Assembly: GCF_030651495.1 (NCBI RefSeq)
Contig: NZ_JAUSFI010000110.1
Coordinates: 1 to 64,000, forward strand
Direction: 5' to 3'
Source of the DNA: Undibacterium sp.
GTDB taxonomy: Bacteria > Pseudomonadota > Gammaproteobacteria > Burkholderiales > Burkholderiaceae_D
Length of the DNA: 64,000 bases
Part shown: positions 1-7,145 of the stretch, one piece after another
Numbering within the stretch: position 1 is the stretch's first letter
Layout of the letters: every line of letters starts with the position of its first letter
Translations under genes and position numbers: made by a program
The notes under the pieces: model-generated
Databases searched by the model: none
The model's input: the letters and a program-made list of their open reading frames with translations, nothing else
What the model was told of the DNA's origin: nothing

Positions 1-209
1 CTCTCAAGTGGTTTAGTGTCACAGCTCCACTTTGGCACATCGATGCCGTTGAGTCGCGAGAATCCTTCGTCTTTTTGTAGCTATTGCCCGTATCCATCAT
101 GCCGCTCCTTATGGAGGTGGAAGGCGTTCATTCCATTTCCCAAGGCATTAATCGACTTCCTCTCTCCCTCCATGAACACTGCAAACGTTAGCTAAGTTTG
201 CCTAAGAAA

Positions 210-244
210 CCCCTAAGTAATCAACGACTTAGGGGATTTTTTTC
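210..244 (+). terminator. Intrinsic terminator-like hairpin upstream of the integrase remnant
   Basis: A perfect 9-bp stem, CCCCTAAGT (210-218) and ACTTAGGGG (227-235), encloses an 8-nt loop and is followed directly by an A and a run of T. This is the classic form of a Rho-independent terminator and probably ends whatever gene lies left of the window. Its position just before a P4-type integrase start also fits an attachment-site region, but the target gene is not visible, so that part is inference. Confidence 0.7.
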
Positions 245-338
245 GCCTATGGCTGCAAAGTGCGCCCATTGATAGCCGCAACTTGTGACAGTATCTTTGG
301 CAGCATCTGCTGTCAAAAGAAAATCGGATATTGTCAAG

Positions 339-506
339 ATGCCTAAATTAGCTACGCTGCTCACCGATATTCAGGTTAAGAACGCGGAGAAAAAAGCGAA
401 GGATTACAGGCTGACAGATGGCGGCGGCATGTTACCGATTGCCTCCATCACTCGCAAGGTTATATCTGTGCACGCTTCTGTCGCATCTTCAATTGCTATG
501 TGCTAG
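339..506 (+). pseudogene. Truncated P4-type tyrosine recombinase (integrase), N-terminal remnant
   Basis: From the ATG at 339 the translation begins MPKLATLLTDIQVKNAEKKA and continues with KDYRLTDGGGM. This is the characteristic start of the Arm-DNA-binding domain (DUF4102) of P4-like phage and island integrases. After about 31 residues the similarity stops where YLLV-type residues would follow, and the frame ends at 506. No catalytic R-H-R-Y domain follows on either strand. The gene is therefore a broken relic of an integrated element, presumably deleted together with its cargo. The start codon is chosen because MPKL matches the usual family N-terminus. The call rests on motif recognition only. 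Confidence 0.7.
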
Positions 507-1088
507 TGTCAGTCTGTGCTTCATTTGCTTCGTGTTCTCCTTTACTGATTTCGCATTGGTCTGCAAGTGTTTCGCGGTTGTTCAGTGGCGTTGCTCTGTT
601 CAATTTTCTACCTCCGCAAACATATATTTGCAGAGAGCTTGGGGCTACGATATAAGCAACTGAACGCCAATCACGCTGCAATGCGAAAGTCTGGTTTAGA
701 CTGAGCCATTGTGAAGCCGTCTCAGAACTTCACGCACTAAGGATATGGGCCGCGAGTAGTGTGGGAGTGCGCTAAAAATTGGCTAACCCAGAATTGCTGG
801 TGCATAAAGATACATTGATCAGGATGCCAGATTGCAGTGGCTTTCGGATCACGACCAGCATCATGAGGTTTCAGTATCAAGTGCCCATATTGTAAGTATA
901 AAAAATCATGGAAGCGCCTAGTTTTTACTTAACATTATTTCGCATGTCGACGGCATTCCACACATTTTCTAATTAGTGCAATGCATTTGACCGATATCAT
1001 TATTAAAACGTGTGGAGAGGTCCGGGTACCATAGAATTACATCATCATACGTTAGCACCTGTTTAAAATTTTTTACTAATAAAAAACT
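507..1088. other. Gene-poor stretch, about 580 bp
   Basis: Only short, low-quality open frames occur here and none resembles a known protein. The segment follows the integrase remnant and is probably decayed mobile-element DNA plus the promoter region of the NRAMP-like gene. No clear repeat, RNA gene or hairpin with a T-run was seen. Confidence 0.5.
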
Positions 1089-2366
1089 ATGGATATATTG
1101 AAAGCTGTCTCTCAGGAGCATGAAGAGTCATTGCTTAAAAAACTCGGTCCTGGACTGATCACTGGGGCAGCTGATGACGATCCAAGTGGTATTGCCACCT
1201 ATTCGCAAGCCGGTGCTCAGTTTGGTTTCAATATGTTGTGGACAGTGCTATTCACATACCCTTTAATGGTCGGCATACAAGTGGTCAGCGCCAGAATCGG
1301 GCGGGTAAGTGGCCATGGTCTCGCTACTAATATTCGACGGCACTACCCTGCATGGCTGTTATATAGCGTAGTTGGACTTTTGTTGATCGCAAATACAATC
1401 AATATTGCGGCTGATATCTCCGCCATGGGCGAGGCATTAAAACTTATTATTGGAGGGCCTGCGCAAATATATGCCGTGGCGTTTGGGCTTATCTCTTTAC
1501 TGCTTCAAGTATTTATTCCGTACCGGCGCTATGTCAGTATTTTAAAATGGCTGACGCTTGCTTTGCTGGCATACGTCGCAACGGTATTTGTTGTGCAGAT
1601 TCCTTGGTCACAGGTGCTGGTCAAAACGCTGTTGCCTCATCTATCCTGGACTCCTGAATACATCACGACAGTCGTTGCAGTATTTGGTACTACGATCAGC
1701 CCTTATCTGTTCTTCTGGCAAGCTTCACAGGAAGTTGAGGATCAATTAGCAGATCCTCATGCCCAACCGTTGATTGTGGCACCGCAACAGGCAACGGTTA
1801 ATTTAAGACGTATCAAGATAGATACTTACGTTGGTATGGGGTTTTCTAATTTAGTCGCATTCTCCATTATTTTGACGACAGCGGTAACGCTCAATCTGCA
1901 TGGTATTAGCGATATTCAAACATCGGCGCAAGCGGCAACGGCGCTTCGCCCGATTGCAGGTGAGTTTGCTTTTATGTTGTTCAGTGCCGGGATCATTGGC
2001 ACGGGATTACTTGCAATCCCGGTTTTATGTGGGTCGTCCGCTTATGCCATGGCTGGTGCATTTAAATGGAAAAATAGCCTGGAACGCACTCCAATGAAGG
2101 CAAAGCAATTCTACGGAATCATCGCAATCTCAACAGTGATCGGTATTGCACTGGGTTTTACCGCTATCGATCCGATTAAAGCTTTGTATTGGAGTGCCGT
2201 CATTAACGGCGTCATTTCCGTCCCTATTATGGTTTTGATGATGTTAATGGCCGTCCGGCCTGAAATTATGGGGCAGTTCGTCATTACAATAAGGCTGAAA
2301 ATATTGGGTTGGTTAGCTACTTTGATGATGTCGGTAGCGGTTTGCGCTATGTTCTTGACCATTTAA
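1089..2366 (+). CDS. NRAMP-family divalent metal transporter, variant motif
   Basis: A 425-residue integral membrane protein with about 11 hydrophobic segments and the NRAMP opening KKLGPGLITGAADDDPSGIA. NRAMP proteins couple import of Mn2+, Fe2+ or related metals to protons. In canonical members helix 1 carries DPGN and helix 6 an Ala-x-x-Met that contribute metal ligands. Here helix 1 reads D31-P-S-G-I, so Asn is absent, and the helix-6 region reads FFWQASQEVEDQ without the expected Met. It belongs to the divergent proteobacterial branch, and its metal choice cannot be assigned from sequence. No regulator such as MntR or Fur lies next to it. It sits alone between two gene-poor, mobile-element-rich gaps. 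Confidence 0.85.
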   Translation: MDILKAVSQEHEESLLKKLGPGLITGAADDDPSGIATYSQAGAQFGFNMLWTVLFTYPLMVGIQVVSARIGRVSGHGLATNIRRHYPAWLLYSVVGLLLIANTINIAADISAMGEALKLIIGGPAQIYAVAFGLISLLLQVFIPYRRYVSILKWLTLALLAYVATVFVVQIPWSQVLVKTLLPHLSWTPEYITTVVAVFGTTISPYLFFWQASQEVEDQLADPHAQPLIVAPQQATVNLRRIKIDTYVGMGFSNLVAFSIILTTAVTLNLHGISDIQTSAQAATALRPIAGEFAFMLFSAGIIGTGLLAIPVLCGSSAYAMAGAFKWKNSLERTPMKAKQFYGIIAISTVIGIALGFTAIDPIKALYWSAVINGVISVPIMVLMMLMAVRPEIMGQFVITIRLKILGWLATLMMSVAVCAMFLTI

Positions 2367-3015
2367 AATGAGGTTGCTGCATGAACCGATATTCAGAGAC
2401 CGTTGCATGACAGGGTTAACAACATCTATTTTTTGCCAAGGTCGAATTTTTAAAAAATAAAACGACGTATTTATAGTGATTTAGCTCTCGATAGCTTATT
2501 TTTTGCTGTTTTTCATCAAAGTGCGGGCTATTTGCCCTCGCTGCTGTTTTTTTTAGGCATAACTATCCTGGTAGTCGCGTAAATCTCTTAGCGTCGCCCC
2601 CCCCGCGTTTGAGATGGTAGGCGATGCACATCAGTCCAAATCGGGTGTAATTGCTGGCCACTCCACGGTATCTGGCTTGCCGCGCTTTTGCTGACCAGTT
2701 AACGGTGATCAACTGATAAGCGCATGGACATCATTCAGTTCGGTGGGTGCTCTGTGCTTTGCGATCAAGCCATCGGCAAGACTCCGATGTTTGATATTTT
2801 CCTACGCCTGGATCGCTACTTTTTCAATTATTCCGTTGTTATTGTTGCATTTTAGGTAAACGTCCTGCTGGCTTTTTATCGTACAAAGGTCTCAATGTAT
2901 ATACTCCCGACTAAGGGCGAGAATATGGTCAATTGCAGTGAGTTTTAATAGTTTCTGTATGGAACTGGAAGCAATTACAAGAACACTTGAAAATGACTTG
3001 AATTAATACAAATCC
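2367..3015. other. Intergenic region with IS remnant
   Basis: About 650 bp without an intact gene. The middle holds the decayed transposase described separately. The last 150 bp are AT-rich and presumably carry the promoter of the glycosyltransferase at 3016. No other feature could be supported. Confidence 0.5.
2565..2860 (-). pseudogene. Decayed IS5-like transposase, C-terminal remnant
   Basis: On the minus strand one frame reads VNWSAKARQARYRGVASNYT followed by RFGLMCIAYHLKRG, which matches the end of IS5/IS1182-type transposases (K-x-R-Y-R-G then a hydrophobic helix). A second frame just upstream reads ADGLIAKHRAPTELNDVHAL, matching the segment that normally precedes it. The two parts are out of frame and separated by a stop, so the gene is dead. 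No terminal inverted repeats could be delimited. A C8 homopolymer at about 2597-2605 lies inside the remnant. Confidence 0.55.
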
Positions 3016-4770
3016 ATGAAAAATAACATAGAAATGATTGCCTCAGGCACTGTCCAATACGGCCTTTCATTTTTGCTTAAACAGCGTCGTTATTGGATAC
3101 TCGCTCAGGATTCACGCATTTTTTATTTAGTCGGTTTTGCCGGACTCTGCGCACTCACGCTCCTCGTTGTTTTTTATCGATTAGGAGATCACGGCATCGT
3201 CAACGGTAACGAATCACTGTATATCGAGTCGGCTCGGGAGATGCTGCTATCGAGAAATTTTGCAATCCCTACCCTGAATGGATTGCCGTATTTGGAGAAA
3301 CCGCCCCTTTTGATTTGGCTGCTAGCCTTCTTTATCCATTTATTGGGAATAAGCGAGTGGGTGGCGCGGCTAGTGACGGCCTTGGCGACGCTAGCATTGA
3401 TCATCAGTATTTCAAGATTTTCAAAATTACTCCGTATTTCTACCACTGGCATTAGCGCCGGGCTCTTTCTTATCACCAGTGTTGGCATTGATGTCATGTC
3501 CCGCGTGGCAATGCCGGATATGCTTTTGACCACGCTGTTTACAACAGGCTGCATCAATTTTATGGCGGCACTTCAAACGCAACGCCGTGGCTACCTAAGA
3601 CTATGTGCGGCACTTTTGGGGGCGGCTAGTTTGATAAAAGGATTCTTGCCGATAGTGCTCTTCATCATCATTCTCGCGACCTTCTACTGGCAACAAGACC
3701 ATAGGCGTGCCGATATCCTGAAGCTCATTCGCGATCCGGTGGCTGTTTTGTTACTGTTTTCACCGATGATCTTATGGTTAATCGCCATTGAATTCAAACA
3801 GCCGGGAGCGATCTATGATTTCATCATTAATGAGCATGTCTTGCGCTACCTTGGGATGCGAGAGCCACACGATTACTATTCCGGCTCCGTGTTCTACTAT
3901 GTGCCGCGCCTTTTTCTATTTTTCTTTCCCTGGGCAGGGGTTCTTGCTTTCGGCTGGTGGGCCACAGCACGCAGCCAAGTCCCGTCCAAGTTGGAAATCA
4001 GAAACTTTCTTTGGCTGTGCGTATGGATACCTTTCGGTTTCTTTTCATTGTCGAGCGCCAAGGCGAACTATTACATCATTCTTTGCCTGCCACCAATGGC
4101 CTTGCTTGTGGCGGATTATTTGCCAGCGTTGCTTAAAGATAGGCAGCGCATCAATCTAGCAATGGCCATTACTGCCCCCGTAATGATACTCATCGCACTA
4201 TGGACGTATCGACTTTGGGCGTTATCGACAGGAAGAATTTTGCCATTTTTCCCCGCTCGGGACGGCAGTCTGCCAATGACAATAGGGATCGTGCTGGTGC
4301 TGGCACTTATTGCCGTGCTTTTCCTGCATGCCGGTTGGCGACGTGCCTCAATATTCTGTCTGGGAGGGGTGATCATTCCCTTATCATTGGAGTTTGATCA
4401 TATTGTTGCCCGAGCTGAACCTTTGATGTCGGCACGCACGATGGCAACTTACATACAAAATAAGTTTTCTGACAGACCTGTATTTTTGTTTCAGGATTTC
4501 GAAAGTTTTGGCTCTTTGCCGATATATTTGAAACGTACTATTCCCGTGATTGATTCAACCAGTGCTGACTTATATTCAGGACATAAAAAATTCCCTGATC
4601 ACCCTAATTTTTTGACCGAGAATCAGGCTGTAGCGGGCGGTTCTGGCACTCTCATCGTGGTAATGCACAATAAAGAACAAACCTTTATGCAAACGAAGCT
4701 GCAGAAGCAATGTGTGAAAATAGTCGAAATTGGTTCAGCCGCTCTTTATACGATAGCACCCCAAAAATGA
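3016..4770 (+). CDS. ArnT-like glycosyltransferase of the PMT/GT83 superfamily
   Basis: A 584-residue protein with about 12 hydrophobic segments. The first periplasmic loop has the layout of ArnT-type enzymes (R-L-G-D-x-G-I-V-N-G-N-E-S-L-Y, then E-S-A-R-E-M-L), followed by the EKPPLLIWL motif typical of this family. These enzymes move a sugar such as 4-amino-arabinose from undecaprenyl phosphate onto lipid A or another envelope acceptor. The residue before the conserved Glu is Asn where ArnT normally has Asp (DE-x-RY), so either the donor or the chemistry may differ. No arnBCADEF or undecaprenyl-sugar synthesis gene lies nearby, so this is an orphan copy whose donor must be made elsewhere. 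The substrate is unknown. Confidence 0.8.
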   Translation: MKNNIEMIASGTVQYGLSFLLKQRRYWILAQDSRIFYLVGFAGLCALTLLVVFYRLGDHGIVNGNESLYIESAREMLLSRNFAIPTLNGLPYLEKPPLLIWLLAFFIHLLGISEWVARLVTALATLALIISISRFSKLLRISTTGISAGLFLITSVGIDVMSRVAMPDMLLTTLFTTGCINFMAALQTQRRGYLRLCAALLGAASLIKGFLPIVLFIIILATFYWQQDHRRADILKLIRDPVAVLLLFSPMILWLIAIEFKQPGAIYDFIINEHVLRYLGMREPHDYYSGSVFYYVPRLFLFFFPWAGVLAFGWWATARSQVPSKLEIRNFLWLCVWIPFGFFSLSSAKANYYIILCLPPMALLVADYLPALLKDRQRINLAMAITAPVMILIALWTYRLWALSTGRILPFFPARDGSLPMTIGIVLVLALIAVLFLHAGWRRASIFCLGGVIIPLSLEFDHIVARAEPLMSARTMATYIQNKFSDRPVFLFQDFESFGSLPIYLKRTIPVIDSTSADLYSGHKKFPDHPNFLTENQAVAGGSGTLIVVMHNKEQTFMQTKLQKQCVKIVEIGSAALYTIAPQK

Positions 4771-5422
4771 GGAAATTTCTACATGAGGTCCCATGTTGTT
4801 TCTAGTGCGGCCGCCACACCTGCATGACCAAAAATATGGTGAGCTAAAGGGCCGGTAGTCGTATCTGGTACGTTACCAAGTGGTGCAAAAGTTATCGCCT
4901 TGGATGCACTTGCCCGCTGCTGGTCGCCGCACTTTGGCCATGGTCGTGGCAATTTTCCGCGGGCGAAGCCTGCGTTTTGGCAAGATGGAGTAGAAGCGGT
5001 GGTCGCTGACAATCAGTGGCTTTGGTGGATGCCTGGAAGGCTGCGCGTTCCGCGTCAGAATCACCGCAAGCGAGTGCAGATCTGTCGTCAGTACTGATAA
5101 AAGCGGCGTCGCAGATACGCAAAGTTTTATTCTTAAGCGTGTAAGGAATGGTATTGCGGAAGTGAAATACAGGCATGCCCAGCGCGCATATCCCATGCGC
5201 CTCTCCAGCCGGTCTGGCCTGCAAGCCGCATGGGATATGCGTAGTGGGCCTGGTCACTTTTTGATTTCAATAAAACCTGGCCACTAGGTGTTTTAAAATA
5301 AAAATCCGGGTACGGACGCAAGTTAAAATGCCTATTTTTAGCTGGGGGGGGCGGACTTTGTCATCCAACTTCGCTAAGCTCATTCGCGCTAGTGTCTGAG
5401 AAAAATGCAGTAAACTAGACGC
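4771..5422. other. Intergenic region, GC-rich, no recognisable gene
   Basis: About 650 bp. Open frames exist on both strands between 4779 and 5321, but none reads as a known protein and all run through compositionally biased DNA. The region contains the first copy of the dispersed palindromic repeat (5185-5241) and a G-tract near 5344. A decayed gene is possible but cannot be shown. Confidence 0.45.
5185..5241. repeat. Dispersed palindromic repeat, copy 1
   Basis: A perfect 15-bp inverted pair, CGCATATCCCATGCG (5185-5199) and CGCATGGGATATGCG (5227-5241), encloses CCTCTCCAGCC...GGCCTGCAAGC. The same arms and the same inner words (TCTCCAG, CCTG-AAGCCGCAT) recur at 6879-6934 and 12534-12590, all in intergenic DNA. 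This is the behaviour of a REP-like or small MITE-like element. Copy 1 is the best preserved. Confidence 0.75.
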
Positions 5423-5857
5423 ATGGAAATATCAGATACCAATTTGCTGCAGATTACTAATACCGTCGCGATTGCCCTCAGCGAGATATCGTTTAATGCG
5501 ATCCGCGCGCAAGGCCCCGGCGGCCAAAATGTGAATAAAGTCTCTTGTGCGATTCACCTGCGTTTTGATATTGGCGCTTCATCGTTGCCGGAGGCATATA
5601 AAGAACGTTTGCTCGCGATGCATGATCAGCGCATCAGCAAAGAGGGCATCATCGTAATTAAGGCGCAGCGCTCGCGTAGCCAGGAAAAAAATAAGGTAGA
5701 GGGATTGCAAAGATTGCAAGAGCTGATCTTGCTCGCGGCTGTGGTGCCATTGGTGCGTAGAATCACCAAACCGACGCGTGGCTCACAAGTGCGGCGGGTC
5801 GAAAGCAAAGTTAAACGTGGACTAAGTAAAGCGATGCGAGGACGGGTGGTAGATTAA
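5423..5857 (+). CDS. arfB: Alternative ribosome-rescue peptidyl-tRNA hydrolase ArfB
   Basis: A 144-residue protein of the class-I release-factor superfamily without the codon-recognition domains. The GGQ motif lies at residues 33-35 within RAQGPGGQNVNKV, and the C-terminus is strongly basic (RRVESKVKRGLSKAMRGR), as needed for ArfB/YaeJ to bind the empty mRNA channel. ArfB enters stalled ribosomes and hydrolyses peptidyl-tRNA as a back-up to tmRNA. The length matches E. coli YaeJ (about 140). The gene is followed after 9 bp by the potassium channel gene, so the two may share a transcript. Assignment is confident. The alternative, PrfH, is longer and has a different C-terminus. Confidence 0.9.
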   Translation: MEISDTNLLQITNTVAIALSEISFNAIRAQGPGGQNVNKVSCAIHLRFDIGASSLPEAYKERLLAMHDQRISKEGIIVIKAQRSRSQEKNKVEGLQRLQELILLAAVVPLVRRITKPTRGSQVRRVESKVKRGLSKAMRGRVVD

Positions 5858-5866
5858 GCGTCGTTA

Positions 5867-6766
5867 TTGATGAATGTCAATGACTGCAGATGGCATTTCG
5901 CGATGATAGGAAAATGGGGTAGTCATATTTTGGCAAGAGATGAAATGAAAAAAAAACGTTACGGATATGACAGGAATGGCGGCGGATTTTTTCCTTTGAC
6001 GCAAAAGTTTGTGACTTGGTTTTCGCGCCCCGTATTGCTGGCAGGTTTGTTATTGTCGATTCCGGCCTTTTATCTGTTATTGGATGGGGAGGGGGAATCC
6101 ACGCGACTGGCAGGGCACGGTTTATATGTTGTCTCTGCTTTACTCATGAGTGTCGACACTTTTTGGCAATGGCGAAAACACCGGCATCAGCAACGAAGAA
6201 GTGGAAAAATGATGCTGGACATGGCGATTATCGTCGCTTGTCTTATTAGTAGTTTCCCATCGGAATTGCATTGGGGCGTACTCGAATGGCTGCTTAGGTT
6301 GGGTCTGTGTTCTGTCATTCTGCTACGTATTGCCATGCTGGTGCTGCAGTACATGAAGCCCAGTTACCTGATTAAATTGATTTTTTCGGCCTTGTTCATG
6401 CTTACCAGTGCAGGCGCAGGGTTTTATTGGCTAGAACCAACGGTACTGAGTTATGCGGATGGTGTATGGCTGGCATTTTCTACCGTCGCCACGGTCGGCT
6501 ATGGGGATATTGTTCCTTCTACGGCGGCATCGAAAATATTTGCAGTGTTTATTGTGTTGCTGGGTTACGCCATGTTTTCTATTGTTACTGCCAACATTGC
6601 CGCCTTGTTTGTCGGCGAGGAAGAGGCTGGATTTGAGCGCGAATTACATGGTGATATCCGTGCGCTACATCAGGAAGTGGCCGCCTTGCGCCGCGAACTG
6701 CGCGCTCAGGATGCGCAAATGAACAGCTATATTCATGATGCAGCAGCGAAAAATGATGCCCCTTGA
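5867..6766 (+). CDS. Two-pore-helix type potassium channel protein
   Basis: A 299-residue membrane protein with about four N-terminal hydrophobic segments, a pore helix and the potassium selectivity filter TVATVGYGDIVPS near residues 205-217, followed by a last transmembrane helix. The C-terminus (after about residue 250) is a charged stretch that looks like coiled coil. There is no RCK/TrkA-N domain, so gating is not by that route. It most resembles Ion_trans_2 / Kv-like bacterial channels. The start at 5867 keeps 26 extra residues. An ATG at 5945 preceded by AAGAGA is an equally good start and would give a 273-residue protein. The physiological role cannot be told from sequence. Confidence 0.8.
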   Translation: MMNVNDCRWHFAMIGKWGSHILARDEMKKKRYGYDRNGGGFFPLTQKFVTWFSRPVLLAGLLLSIPAFYLLLDGEGESTRLAGHGLYVVSALLMSVDTFWQWRKHRHQQRRSGKMMLDMAIIVACLISSFPSELHWGVLEWLLRLGLCSVILLRIAMLVLQYMKPSYLIKLIFSALFMLTSAGAGFYWLEPTVLSYADGVWLAFSTVATVGYGDIVPSTAASKIFAVFIVLLGYAMFSIVTANIAALFVGEEEAGFERELHGDIRALHQEVAALRRELRAQDAQMNSYIHDAAAKNDAP

Positions 6767-7145
6767 ATCTGGGATTCGTGCAGGTTACTCTCGAAGATCG
6801 GGATTGCATAGTCAGGACTGAGCAAGCTTAAGTCAGCCTGGAAAAATTAAAAAATATCTAGGCCAATGCAGCCACTACGCATATCCCATGCGGATTTCCA
6901 GCCACTTCGGTCTACGGGCGGCATCGGGATTGCGTGTTGATCCTGCCTCTATGTTAATTTTGTATTGTGCCGCATGAATTTCGTCTAAACATCGGCCCGG
7001 TCGCCAGTTTTTAATGAGTTTGCCGGTCAAAATAGCCCTGAAGACTTTCCTCAACAAGCGAAATCCATAGATTTGCGTCGATAGTCTTGCTGTATTTAAC
7101 GCGCAGCGGAATTTTTTTGCGCTTCAGATAAGGTAAAATTGCAGC
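6767..7145. other. Intergenic region upstream of dnaX
   Basis: About 380 bp. It holds the second palindromic repeat (6879-6934) and, near its right end, the presumed dnaX promoter. No gene is supported on either strand. Confidence 0.5.
6879..6934. repeat. Dispersed palindromic repeat, copy 2
   Basis: The left arm CGCATATCCCATGCGG (6879-6894) is identical to the left arm of copy 1. The adjoining CCACTA (6873-6878) also matches sequence just outside copy 1, on its opposite strand. The right arm GGCATCGGGATTGCG (6920-6934) is degenerate. The inner sequence TTTCCAGCC...GGTCTACGGGC aligns with copy 1 throughout. Confidence 0.65.

Noticed and set aside
4779-5321. Several overlapping frames on both strands before arfB
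   Set aside because: None resembles a known protein, and they overlap each other and the palindromic repeat. A decayed gene cannot be excluded but is not supported.
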